Source: Gammaproteobacteria bacterium (GTDB lineage Bacteria > Pseudomonadota > Gammaproteobacteria > GCA-001735895). From it: 49,606 bases of DNA. The DNA lies in the NCBI GenBank assembly GCA_014382695.1, contig JACNJF010000141.1, positions 1-49,606 of the forward strand, given 5' to 3'. A program made the position numbers and the translations under genes. Of the stretch, positions 7,542 through 15,554 are shown one piece after another. Numbering within the stretch: the stretch's first letter is position 1; every line of letters starts with the position of its first letter. Under the pieces are notes generated by a model. It saw nothing but the letters and a program-made list of their open reading frames with translations, had not been told where the DNA came from and searched no databases.

Positions 7542-8844
7542 CACACACACGCTAGAGGAAGATTCATCCGGGCAGCAGAATCTCAATCTGGCGCGGGAAA
7601 GCCTGCAGGATCTATTGCAGGACAGCCGCGTTCCCGCACAGGTGCGTGAATCGCTGGCGGCGGATTACGCCGAGATAGAACAGATGCTACAACGCCTGCA
7701 GCAGGGACAGATTCATATCGCGGTGTTCGGTCGCGTGAGTGTGGGCAAATCGGCCCTGCTGAATGCGCTGCTGGGAGAGCAAAAGTTCAGCACCAGCGCG
7801 CTGCACGGTGAAACCAAAGTGGCTGATAAGGGCCAGTGGATAGAGTATCAGGCCGGTAATATCTATCTGATCGATACCCCCGGCATCAACGAAATCGAAG
7901 GCGAGCAACGCGAACAACTGGCCAGAGAAGTGGCGGCGCGTGCCGAACTGGTCCTGTTCGTGGTGGATGGCGACCTGACCCAGACCGAAGTGAGCGCGCT
8001 GCAGACCCTGGCCGCTACGCACCGCCCCATCCTGCTGGTACTGAACAAGATGGATCGTTACCGCCCGGCCGAACAGGCACAGCTGCTGGAGTCGCTGCAG
8101 CAGCATACGAGCGGCTTGGTGGATCCACAGAATATTGTCAGCGCTGCGGCCGATCCGGCTGAGCAGCTGGTGATCCGCATCGATGAACAGGGCAAAGAAC
8201 AGGAGTCGACGCGTAGACCGGCAGTGGATGTGTCAGCCCTGAAAGCGCGTCTGTGGGATGTACTACAGGCTGAAGGCCAGACTCTGGCCGCGCTGAATGC
8301 GAGTCTGTTTGCCGGCCAGCTGAGCGATCAGGTGGGGCAAAAGATTATTCTGGCGCGGCGCGAAGCCGGGCAAAAAATAATCCGCAGCTACTGTATCGCT
8401 AAAGGGGTCGCAGTCGCTTTTAATCCGATTCCGGTGGCGGATCTGGTGGCAGCACTGATGGTCGATGTATCGATGGTGGTGCATCTTTCACAGCTGTTTG
8501 GGCTACCGCTGTCACGCAAGGAAGCCGGTAGCCTGATTAAAACCATCGGTGCTCAGGTTATCCTTTTAATGGGGACAGTGTGGGCGGTACACTTTGTGTC
8601 TTCGGTATTAAAACTGGGTTCGACCGGCTTATCCGCACTGGTGACTGGTGGTGCGCAGGGTGCAGTGGCTTATTACAGTACCTATATCGTGGGTCAGGCG
8701 GCGGAACAGTATCTGGCGCATGGAAAATCATGGGGTGACGGCGGACCAAAGTATGTGGTCAGAAAGATACTCGATAATCTGGATCGGGACTCGATTCTGC
8801 AACAGGCCCGACAGGATATCAAAAGCAGATTATCAAAAGCCTGA
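7501..8844 (+). CDS. GTPase with DUF697-type C-terminus (second of a pair)
   Basis: About 447 residues from the ATG at 7501. The frame is open upstream to 7342, but that part is the out-of-frame shadow of the preceding GTPase and looks unlike protein; AGGG lies just before 7501. G-domain motifs are GRVSVGKS at about 77-84, DTPG at 125-128 and NKMD at 182-185, the same spacing as in the upstream protein. Hydrophobic helices near residues 280-400 resemble DUF697. Unlike its partner it has no N-terminal membrane spans. The two share GDLT after switch II and NK(T/M)DRY, showing they are paralogues. They may act as a pair at the membrane, but the process is unknown. Confidence 0.82.
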   Translation: MPHWLSDSSAKKTDTHTLEEDSSGQQNLNLARESLQDLLQDSRVPAQVRESLAADYAEIEQMLQRLQQGQIHIAVFGRVSVGKSALLNALLGEQKFSTSALHGETKVADKGQWIEYQAGNIYLIDTPGINEIEGEQREQLAREVAARAELVLFVVDGDLTQTEVSALQTLAATHRPILLVLNKMDRYRPAEQAQLLESLQQHTSGLVDPQNIVSAAADPAEQLVIRIDEQGKEQESTRRPAVDVSALKARLWDVLQAEGQTLAALNASLFAGQLSDQVGQKIILARREAGQKIIRSYCIAKGVAVAFNPIPVADLVAALMVDVSMVVHLSQLFGLPLSRKEAGSLIKTIGAQVILLMGTVWAVHFVSSVLKLGSTGLSALVTGGAQGAVAYYSTYIVGQAAEQYLAHGKSWGDGGPKYVVRKILDNLDRDSILQQARQDIKSRLSKA

Positions 8845-8912
8845 GGGTCTCAGGGGAGTCTGCTGAGTTACCCATTCCTGCCTGGCTGAGCAGCTTCAGG
8901 GTGAGCTAACCA

Positions 8913-9824
8913 TTATTGGCCACGATATTTATTTCTGTATTCAGTCGGTGTACAGCCGAAGCAGCATTTGAAGCGTCGGCTGAAATGACTGGGGCTGCTA
9001 AATCCAAGGTCATAACAAATTGTCGTAATGATGTCTCCCTTGCGCAGGCGGTGAGCGGCTTCCTTCAAACGTAACTGTTGTTGCAGTTCTACCGGTGAGC
9101 AGCCGAGTTTGTTTTTGAATTCGTAATACAGGCGACTCCGGCTCATACAGGCAACCAGGCACAGGTCATCGATCGATAAAGCACGTGCCAGATTTTTCTT
9201 TATCCAGCAAAGCACTGCTGTCATGTGGTTTGCGTCGGGCTCATCCGAGCTATAGCTGAGTAGAAAATCACGCTCCTGTTTGCGCATCATGCGAATAATC
9301 AGCTCTGAAATATTCAGATCAATCAGCAGGTTTCTGTCGGTGTGGTTTTCCATAAAAATGTTGAGCAGGCGGGAGAGTAACTGTTGTGTCGAGCTGGAGT
9401 GGCAGGTATGCAAAACCTGTTGGTCATAACTCCACTCACGCTGTAATGAATCGAGGGGGAATGATTCGTTCATACAGTCCGCAATGGAGAGTACTTTTTC
9501 CTTTGAAATTTCAATGGTCAGGCAGCTAGTGGGGGCATTTTTTGTTGCTTTTGGGAAGTCGATTTCAACACTGGAACCGGGGGCCATTATAAACGATTCA
9601 TGGGGCAGAAAAGGTTTAGCTTCTCGCCCCGGGCTATGCATGATTTTTTCGCCTTGAATCATGCCGCAATATAGAATTTGATCGGCGTACAGAGCAATGT
9701 TTGAAACGCTTTCATAGGTATCGTAGATACTGACTTCAGACTCCGGTCCGGCAAACTGGATTCGGTTTTCTATCAACTTTGTGGGCATCCTCCGTCTGTT
9801 AATATCCTCTTGCGTTCTGTTCAT
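8913..9824 (-). CDS. AraC-family transcriptional regulator
   Basis: A 303-residue regulator. Residues about 20-200 resemble the ligand-sensing N-terminal half found in AraC_N-type regulators. Residues about 203-300 contain the two helix-turn-helix motifs of the AraC family: LSIDDLCLVACMSRSRLYYEF is split across the first, and ICYDLGFSSPSHFSRRFK forms the second, followed by the standard FGCTPTEYR end. AGGT lies four bases before the ATG. It is the last minus-strand gene after the AOR cluster, 63 bases from the membrane-protein gene. A role as regulator of that cluster or of the divergent moaA promoter is a reasonable inference but unproved. The effector could be an aldehyde. Confidence 0.85.
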   Translation of the reverse strand: MNRTQEDINRRRMPTKLIENRIQFAGPESEVSIYDTYESVSNIALYADQILYCGMIQGEKIMHSPGREAKPFLPHESFIMAPGSSVEIDFPKATKNAPTSCLTIEISKEKVLSIADCMNESFPLDSLQREWSYDQQVLHTCHSSSTQQLLSRLLNIFMENHTDRNLLIDLNISELIIRMMRKQERDFLLSYSSDEPDANHMTAVLCWIKKNLARALSIDDLCLVACMSRSRLYYEFKNKLGCSPVELQQQLRLKEAAHRLRKGDIITTICYDLGFSSPSHFSRRFKCCFGCTPTEYRNKYRGQ

Positions 9825-9887
9825 AGGACCTCGATCTTCTCAAAAAAGTTAATTTTTATTATTGGGTTAAATTGTCACGTGCAATAT

Positions 9888-10358
9888 TCATAGCCTGGTT
9901 ATGCTCAAGCGCTTTGCTGGATTGCTGTTGTAAGCCTGCGGGGTAAATTTTGTCTGGAAGCTGATCGGCATAATATTGTGGTGGCGTACTTTTCGTGTGC
10001 TGTGGCTCATGATGGAGGAAATTACAACCATCGTGAATAGTATGCCTAACTGGAGGTGACCAGTGGTTAGTGGTATCAGCAATAAGAGTAGTATCTTAAC
10101 CAGAATGGTCAGTCCACGGAGTTCAAATAAAGCGATAGCACTGGCGTAGAGATCGATCGCGAACATGCCCAGTCCACTGATAATGACGCCGAGTGTCCAG
10201 GGCCATAAAAATTCTGCCGGCTGCTCAAAGTAGAGTCCACCTAGCAGGATACTTAAACTCAGGATATGTACGCTACGCAGCAGATTGAGTATCAGTCGTT
10301 GCTGGGGCATAGCGCGATACAACTCAGGAAATACTAGCTGGCGTAAGCTATTTGACAT
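9888..10358 (-). CDS. small multi-span membrane protein of the AOR cluster, function unknown
   Basis: A 156-residue protein with about four hydrophobic segments (roughly residues 25-42, 50-68, 82-98 and 102-117) and a basic, Ser/His-rich C-terminus that follows the segment SHSTRKVRHH. I do not recognise the family. It starts 12 bases after the ThiF-like gene stops, so it is probably co-transcribed with the AOR maturation genes. Possible roles include a membrane anchor or quinone contact for the oxidoreductase or an ion transporter. None of these is supported by a motif. Confidence 0.65.
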   Translation of the reverse strand: MSNSLRQLVFPELYRAMPQQRLILNLLRSVHILSLSILLGGLYFEQPAEFLWPWTLGVIISGLGMFAIDLYASAIALFELRGLTILVKILLLLLIPLTTGHLQLGILFTMVVISSIMSHSTRKVRHHNIMPISFQTKFTPQAYNSNPAKRLSITRL

Positions 10359-10370
10359 GTGTCTATGAAG

Positions 10371-11111
10371 TCAGTGGCTACAGATCGGGCAACTGGGATT
10401 TCTGGGAACCTGAACCTGTTGCCATTGCATATTCAGTCCATCAAATAACAGCAGTTTGCCGACCAGTTGCTGAAAATTTCCGGTCAGAATCAACAGTGCA
10501 TCGAGCGCCTGTAATGTGCCCATAACGCCGACCACCGGTCCCAGTACCCCTTCCATTTCGCAGCTCTGTGCATTTTCATACTGGCTGCTGTAAAGGCATT
10601 GATAGCAGGGGCCATCGGTATCCGGGATATAGTTCAGTATCTGTCCTTCGAGTCGAATCGCCGCTGCCGAAACGAGCGGTGTTTTAGTGCTCACGCAATA
10701 ACGGTTTAGCACAAAACGGGTCGGAAAATTATCGCTGCAATCGATCACGATATCAGCCTGGTGGATCTGTTGCTCAAGTTCGGTATGGTCCATTTCATGC
10801 GCAATGGTTTCAACCTTGCACTCCGGGTTAAGGGCCAGAATGCTGGCTCTGGCAGAATGTACCTTGAGTTCCCCGACCTGATCCTGTCGATGAATAATCT
10901 GACGTTGCAGGTTAGAGGATTCAACCACATCAAAATCACAGATTATCAGTTTGCCGATGCCCGCAGCCGCCATATACAGGGCACAGGGTGAACCCAGGCC
11001 GCCCATACCGATGATCAGTGCCGTGCTCTGCAGGATTTTCTGCTGGCCCTGTGGTCCGATGCTGGAGAGTTTTATCTGGCGACTGTAGCGAGCTTCGTTG
11101 TCCGGTAACAT
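10371..11111 (-). CDS. ThiF/MoeB/HesA-family adenylyltransferase
   Basis: A 246-residue E1-like enzyme. The ATP-binding loop GMGGLGSP lies near residues 35-42, with SSNLQRQ near 65-71 and DCSDNFPTR near 119-127, all standard for MoeB/ThiF. Two CxxC pairs (CYQC near residue 167 and CPIC at the C-terminus) bind structural zinc. The family adenylates the C-terminal Gly-Gly of MoaD or ThiS so that sulfur can be attached. A MoaD-like carrier is encoded two genes upstream, so this is probably the dedicated activating enzyme for making the pterin dithiolene of AOR. Its length matches MoeB without a rhodanese domain. Confidence 0.87.
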   Translation of the reverse strand: MLPDNEARYSRQIKLSSIGPQGQQKILQSTALIIGMGGLGSPCALYMAAAGIGKLIICDFDVVESSNLQRQIIHRQDQVGELKVHSARASILALNPECKVETIAHEMDHTELEQQIHQADIVIDCSDNFPTRFVLNRYCVSTKTPLVSAAAIRLEGQILNYIPDTDGPCYQCLYSSQYENAQSCEMEGVLGPVVGVMGTLQALDALLILTGNFQQLVGKLLLFDGLNMQWQQVQVPRNPSCPICSH

Positions 11112-11116
11112 GGGTA

Positions 11117-11431
11117 TTAACCACCGCCTTTATGAAAGTATTTAAAGAACTTATCAAAAAAATTATCCGATTGAAAGGCGCTATTTTGCAGCACCGTGAA
11201 TTGCACACTTAACACCGGTAACGCTATCGCCCCCAGGCGTCGTGGAGGCAGTGGTTTCAGGCTGATTAATACCTGAAATGGATTGTGTTGATGGATCACC
11301 AGCCAGTCACTGTCCGATTCAGCCTGACAGCGATAGGGTGAGCGTTGGTTAGTGAAGCCGCTGTTGAGTACCGATTCGAACTCCTGCTGGGTATAGCCCA
11401 TTTCAAATACACAGGTTTGCTCGGTGTGCAT
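11117..11431 (-). CDS. small unknown protein between MoaD-like and ThiF-like genes
   Basis: About 104 residues from the ATG at 11431. A GTG at 11449 would overlap the end of the moaD-like gene by eight bases and give 110 residues. No family is recognised. The central part, with the segment PLPPRRLGAIALPVLSVQF, looks like a compact beta-rich fold. The C-terminus is HKGGG, resembling the exposed Gly tail of ubiquitin-like carriers, but the same GGC GGT GGT codons could simply be the ribosome site for the next gene. It lies six bases before the ThiF-like gene, which argues for a role in AOR or cofactor maturation. Confidence 0.65.
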   Translation of the reverse strand: MHTEQTCVFEMGYTQQEFESVLNSGFTNQRSPYRCQAESDSDWLVIHQHNPFQVLISLKPLPPRRLGAIALPVLSVQFTVLQNSAFQSDNFFDKFFKYFHKGGG

Positions 11432-11441
11432 GCTGCAGTTA

Positions 11442-11693
11442 TTATCCACCGGCTACGGGAGGCCAGATAGCAACGCTATCCTCCTCCGCCAGCTTTTGCT
11501 GTTTGCGCGCGTCGCCACATACGAAGTGGCCATTCAATAAAACGATATGTGCAAGTTCTGCCGAGATGCTGAATCGGTCAATCAACTGTTGTACCGAACT
11601 GCCTTCATCGATAATGATTTCACGCCGGAAGCGTTGTGTGCCCGGCGGTAATAAAGCCATCAGCGACGCATACAGTTCGATATACACTTTCAT
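11442..11693 (-). CDS. MoaD/ThiS-family sulfur carrier
   Basis: An 83-residue ubiquitin-like protein with the beta-grasp pattern of MoaD. It ends in PPVAGG, the C-terminal Gly-Gly that is adenylated and thiocarboxylated. LLNG near the middle and EEDSVAIWPPVAGG at the end are typical of MoaD. It begins one base after the FAD-oxidoreductase gene stops and is followed by a ThiF-like activating enzyme. It should supply sulfur for the pterin dithiolene ligand of the tungsten or molybdenum site in AOR. AOR-type clusters in other proteobacteria also carry a MoaD-like gene. Confidence 0.9.
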   Translation of the reverse strand: MKVYIELYASLMALLPPGTQRFRREIIIDEGSSVQQLIDRFSISAELAHIVLLNGHFVCGDARKQQKLAEEDSVAIWPPVAGG

Positions 11694-11694
11694 C

Positions 11695-12945
11695 TTAACT
11701 AAACCCTATTTCCTGAGTACATTCCATATACGCTTCCATCAGACAACTCGGATCTTTGATCAATCGATCTTTCCAGTCGCCTAATTTAATCCTCGATTCA
11801 ATCAGGCCTCGCAACACGCCGATATGCTGGGTTTTACCGACCGTACTGGCACCGACCAGGGTATCTTCTGAAAATTGCAGGTTGATATAGAGGAAATCGT
11901 TTTCATTGTAGAGATGAGCTGAATCTCCGCCCTCTACCCCCATCCATGATCCAAACGAACAGGATATGAGTCCGAGAGTATCCAGTACATTCATATTCAC
12001 GGAGCCATGATGGCGTGTCTTTTTACCGCACATGTTAAGCGCGGCAATACGACCATGATCGGTGGCGGTGGGCTGGATCGCCTGCACCGTATGCTCTGCC
12101 GTTGAAAAGTCCAGACCCTGTGCGACATCGCCCGCTGCGTAGATATTGGGTTGACTGGTTTGCAGGTAATCATCCACCAGAATACCCTGGTCGGTAATAA
12201 TTCCGCTACCCCGCACCAGTTCCAGACTGGATTTTACACCGGTTGCGGTAATCACCAGATCTGCCGCCAACGAGTTACCATTGTCGAGCTGAACGCTAAC
12301 ACCTTTTTCTGCCGGATTAATTGCATTCACCAGGCACGAGGTATTGACCTTGATACCTTTATTTTCGCACCAGCGCTTGAGTAACCCACCCGCCCGCTCA
12401 TCCAGCATGCGTGGAACCATGCGATTGCCTGTTTCAACCACGTTCAGATTGACCCCGCGTTTGACCAGCGCTTCGAGGATAATACAGCCGATGAAGCCGG
12501 CACCGATTAACACCACATTCGATCCCGGTCTGGCCAGACTGATAATGTTTCTGGCATCCTGCAGGGTCCAGCAACTGTGTACACAGCTGCTGTCTATTCC
12601 CGGAATCGGTGGCCTGATCGGGGTAGAGCCGGTGGCAATTAACAGGCGGTCATAATTAAGTGCTTTACCCGATTGGAGTGTGAGCATCTGTGACTGCGGG
12701 TTAATGCTATCGACGTGATCCTGAATGATGGAGATGTCCAGATCATAATAGTGATTTTGCTGGCGGCGCAGATAGCTACCACTTTCTTCGATATTGCCAA
12801 CCAGTAAGTAGGGTAGCGCCATCCGTGAATAGGGTGGTTCTGATTCGGCACCGATCAGAGATATATCGGCCTCGGAGTCGTTTTTGCGAATGGTTTCAGC
12901 AGCAACTATGCCAGCCGGACCCGCTCCAATGATGATGTAGTGCAT
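11695..12945 (-). CDS. FAD/NAD-dependent oxidoreductase subunit of the AOR complex
   Basis: A 416-residue flavoprotein of the pyridine nucleotide-disulfide oxidoreductase family. The N-terminal FAD-binding GAGPAG is at residues 8-13, the second NAD-binding GAGFIG near 148-153, ATG near 105-107, and the FAD-contacting YAAGDVAQ near 270. There is no CxxxxC redox disulfide, so it resembles NADH oxidase/ferredoxin reductase-type members. Its place between the AOR gene and the MoaD-like gene fits the FAD subunit that links aldehyde oxidation to NAD in the trimeric AOR of aromatic-degrading proteobacteria. A terminator-like hairpin separates it from the AOR gene, so its expression may be lower. Confidence 0.87.
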   Translation of the reverse strand: MHYIIIGAGPAGIVAAETIRKNDSEADISLIGAESEPPYSRMALPYLLVGNIEESGSYLRRQQNHYYDLDISIIQDHVDSINPQSQMLTLQSGKALNYDRLLIATGSTPIRPPIPGIDSSCVHSCWTLQDARNIISLARPGSNVVLIGAGFIGCIILEALVKRGVNLNVVETGNRMVPRMLDERAGGLLKRWCENKGIKVNTSCLVNAINPAEKGVSVQLDNGNSLAADLVITATGVKSSLELVRGSGIITDQGILVDDYLQTSQPNIYAAGDVAQGLDFSTAEHTVQAIQPTATDHGRIAALNMCGKKTRHHGSVNMNVLDTLGLISCSFGSWMGVEGGDSAHLYNENDFLYINLQFSEDTLVGASTVGKTQHIGVLRGLIESRIKLGDWKDRLIKDPSCLMEAYMECTQEIGFS

Positions 12946-12962
12946 GATATAAGCTCGTATTA

Positions 12963-13001
12963 GGAAAAGAAAAAACCCTCTCCGGTAACATCGGAGAGGG
13001 T
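12963..13001 (-). terminator. Rho-independent terminator inside the AOR cluster
   Basis: On the minus strand a perfect 10-bp stem (ACCCTCTCCG and its complement; plus-strand arms 12975-12984 and 12992-13001) with a seven-base loop is followed by a T-rich tract. It starts seven bases after the AOR stop codon and lies before the FAD-subunit gene. It should end most transcripts carrying the ferredoxin and AOR genes and let only some continue. Confidence 0.9.
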
Positions 13002-13007
13002 ATTTGT

Positions 13008-14858
13008 TTACAGTGAAAGACGTGCTTTAGTTTCAGCGGTAATTTCACCCTTATCGGTCCAGCCTCTGATCTCGTAGTATTTGGGCAGCATTTCACCCAG
13101 TCGATTGACCTGGCCATCTGTCGGGCCGCCCTTGATTGCTTCTTCCAGCATACGCCTGGGTAGTTTGTCATCATTCGAGGTAAAGCCGGCATCGTTGTTA
13201 AACTGGCGCTCCAGGTTCCAGATGCGCTCGCCAACTTCCAGGCATTTTTCAACGGTCCAGTCACCTTCACAGGCACCATCCACCTGAGGGGCGATATTAT
13301 CCATGCCCCAGGCAAAGGTTGTGAACAGGCAAAGACCAGCCGAATCAACCAGTGCGGTGGCATCCTGGAAAGCTTTTACCAGTTCCGCTTTGCCTTCGGT
13401 TGCAGTTTGTTCGGTTTTCACCGGGATGCCGAGTATCTCTGAGGCGACGGTGTAACCTCGTACATGGCAGGCGCCACGGTTGGAGGTCGCATAGTTAAGC
13501 CCAATGCCCTGCAGGCCTCTGGGATCATAGGCCGGGAATTCAAGACCCTTGACCTGCATCGATAGCTCAGGTCGACCGTATTTTTCACACAGTCTTTTGG
13601 AACCGAGCCCCAGGTCTTTACCAAACCCCTGGCCGCTGACGAGGGCTTCCGTGGCCTGCACAAAGGCTTCGGAAGAGCCGAATCTAAGTTCTATGCCGCC
13701 GGTATCTTCCAGTGTCAGGTCGCCTGCTTCAAACATTTCCATCGCCGCTGCCACAGTACAGCCATAGGAAATCGGGTCAAAGCCATCTTCATTACACAGG
13801 AAATTGACAAAGGTAATGGTGTTCAGGTCATCGATGCCGGTATCGGCACCGAGTGACCAGGCGGATTCATACTCCAGACCACCGGAAGCACCCCAGTACT
13901 GCGGTTTATTTTCAATCGTAAAATGAGTTTTATCGACGGTAGATATACGTCCACAGGCAATAGTACAACCGAAGCAGGCCGCATTGGTGGTGAGGTTGGC
14001 TTTGCCATCACTCGCGCGTGGCTCATGCATGGCTTCACCGGAAATATTTTGTGCACCCTCAAACCCAACATTTTTCATATTGTAGGAAGGCAGTCCACCT
14101 ACGCCATTCATTACGTTCATCAAGACCTGGGTACCATAGGCGGGCAGGCCCTGTCCGGTGACTGCATTATCTGCGAGAACTTTTTTGGCGTCATTCACGG
14201 CGCTCATGAACTTGCCAAAATCCCTTACATTACCAACGCCGAGGGTGCCGCGAACGGCGACTGCCTTGAGGTTTTTCGATGCCATCACTGTGCCGACGCC
14301 GGAACGTCCTGCCGCACGGTGTTTGTCATTGATGATGCCGGAGTAGAGGCAACCGGTTTCTGCAGTACGGCCTACACAGGCGACACGAATCTGCGGGTCC
14401 TGATGTATCTGATGCAGGATATCATCGGTTTCCCAGGCTGATTTGCCCCAGATCGCTGCGGCAGAACGGAGTTCCACCTGATCGTTGGAGATCCACAGGT
14501 AAACCGGTTCGGGCGATTTGCCTTCGAAGATAATCATATCCCAGCCGGCATTCTTAAATTCATTACCGAGGAAGCCACCGGAATTGGAACAGGCGATGGC
14601 GTTGGTGAGTGGGCCTTTGGTAATCACTGAATAGCGGCCTGCGGTAGAGGCCATGGTGCCGGTGAGCGGTCCCGTCGCCATGATCATTTTATTTTCAGGG
14701 CTTAACGGGTCGCATTTTGGGTCGATTTCTTCGCACAGGTACTTGGTGGCGAGTCCTCTTTGACCGAGGTAATCATTGGCCCATTGCATATTCAGTGGTT
14801 CGGGTGTGCAGGTGCCTTGGGTGAGGTTGACGCGTAAAATTTTTCTTGTCCAGGACAT
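13008..14858 (-). CDS. aldehyde:ferredoxin oxidoreductase, tungsten/molybdenum subunit
   Basis: A 616-residue AOR-family enzyme that oxidises aldehydes to carboxylic acids at a bis-pterin tungsten (or molybdenum) site. The start at 14858 has AGGAGA upstream and begins MSWTRKILRVNL, the usual AOR opening; the frame is open further upstream but that part shadows the ferredoxin gene. The [4Fe-4S] ligands are Cys295-x2-Cys298-x3-Cys302 plus Cys510 in DSAGLC. Pterin-binding segments include GRSGVGTVMASKNLKA at 185-199 and the DPRG...YATSNRGACH region at 445-465. The length is normal for AOR. The adjoining ferredoxin and FAD subunit suggest NAD(P)-linked or reversible electron transfer. Tungsten versus molybdenum cannot be decided from sequence. 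Confidence 0.95.
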   Translation of the reverse strand: MSWTRKILRVNLTQGTCTPEPLNMQWANDYLGQRGLATKYLCEEIDPKCDPLSPENKMIMATGPLTGTMASTAGRYSVITKGPLTNAIACSNSGGFLGNEFKNAGWDMIIFEGKSPEPVYLWISNDQVELRSAAAIWGKSAWETDDILHQIHQDPQIRVACVGRTAETGCLYSGIINDKHRAAGRSGVGTVMASKNLKAVAVRGTLGVGNVRDFGKFMSAVNDAKKVLADNAVTGQGLPAYGTQVLMNVMNGVGGLPSYNMKNVGFEGAQNISGEAMHEPRASDGKANLTTNAACFGCTIACGRISTVDKTHFTIENKPQYWGASGGLEYESAWSLGADTGIDDLNTITFVNFLCNEDGFDPISYGCTVAAAMEMFEAGDLTLEDTGGIELRFGSSEAFVQATEALVSGQGFGKDLGLGSKRLCEKYGRPELSMQVKGLEFPAYDPRGLQGIGLNYATSNRGACHVRGYTVASEILGIPVKTEQTATEGKAELVKAFQDATALVDSAGLCLFTTFAWGMDNIAPQVDGACEGDWTVEKCLEVGERIWNLERQFNNDAGFTSNDDKLPRRMLEEAIKGGPTDGQVNRLGEMLPKYYEIRGWTDKGEITAETKARLSL

Positions 14859-14872
14859 GTTTGTTTCTCCTA

Positions 14873-15355
14873 TTAGGAAGCCGAAGCTTCGGCTGCGGGC
14901 AGGCTGCGAGCTGCAGATTTTTGCATTCGGCTGTAACCGGTCCAGTCCGCATCGATATAGGTAATGGCTCCGGTAGGGCAGGCCCTGGCACATTCGGGGT
15001 CGCCACCACACAGGTCGCATTTGACCACCTTGCCGGTGACCTGAGAATAGTTCACCGTACCGAATGGGCAGGCAATGGTGCATACCTTGCAACCGACACA
15101 GCTGGAATCGGAAATGACTTTGGCACCGGTTCTGACATCGATGCTGATGGCGTCCACCGGACAGGCACGCTGGCACCAGGCTTCATCGCACTGGGTACAG
15201 GTGTAGGGTGCAAAACGTCCTTCATGGTGAAAGTTAAACACTTTTATATAGGAACGCGAGGGATTAAAGGCGCCAGTGTGCTCGTAGGAGCAGGCGAGTT
15301 CGCATTGAAGACACCCGGTACACTTTGCCGCTTCGATATGTAAAGATTTCTGCAT
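14873..15355 (-). CDS. polyferredoxin (four [4Fe-4S]) subunit of the AOR complex
   Basis: A 160-residue iron-sulfur protein with 16 cluster-ligand Cys in four groups: 12/15/18/22, 53/56/61/65, 86/89/92/96 and 113/116/122/126. The pattern is that of DmsB/HycB-type electron-transfer subunits, which hold four [4Fe-4S] clusters. There is no twin-arginine signal, so it is cytosolic. It is the first gene of the minus-strand AOR operon, 14 bases before the AOR gene, and should carry electrons from AOR to the FAD subunit. The C-terminal 20 residues are Ala/Ser-rich and probably flexible. Confidence 0.93.
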   Translation of the reverse strand: MQKSLHIEAAKCTGCLQCELACSYEHTGAFNPSRSYIKVFNFHHEGRFAPYTCTQCDEAWCQRACPVDAISIDVRTGAKVISDSSCVGCKVCTIACPFGTVNYSQVTGKVVKCDLCGGDPECARACPTGAITYIDADWTGYSRMQKSAARSLPAAEASAS

Positions 15356-15393
15356 AGATCAATCCTCCTGTAATAGTGCGCAGGTGCCCACTT

Positions 15394-15467
15394 AATGGAT
15401 ACACTCTATTATTCTGCAAAGCTGATTGCTGGCTTGCCAGTCCAAATGGCTTGACTGAGTATCCATT
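15394..15467. promoter_or_regulatory. inverted repeat in the divergent AOR/moaA promoter region
   Basis: AATGGATACACTC at 15394-15406 and GAGTATCCATT at 15457-15467 form inverted arms that match except for one inserted base, centred between the ferredoxin gene and moaA. GTATTCAT at 15507-15514 may be a weaker third copy. Spaced repeats of this kind are common operators for AraC-type or dimeric regulators. An AraC regulator is encoded at the end of the AOR cluster. Binding is inferred. Confidence 0.45.
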
Positions 15468-15554
15468 TTTAAGTCAGAGATGAGAATTGTGTTGGACGTG
15501 GAGTGGGTATTCATGTAGGAATGGGCTTCCTGTATTGTGAAGCCTGGAGAAGTA

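Noticed and set aside
14859-15176. In-frame 5' extension of the AOR gene
   Set aside because: It overlaps the ferredoxin gene in another frame. The AOR family opening MSWTRKILRVNL and AGGAGA at 14858 settle the start.
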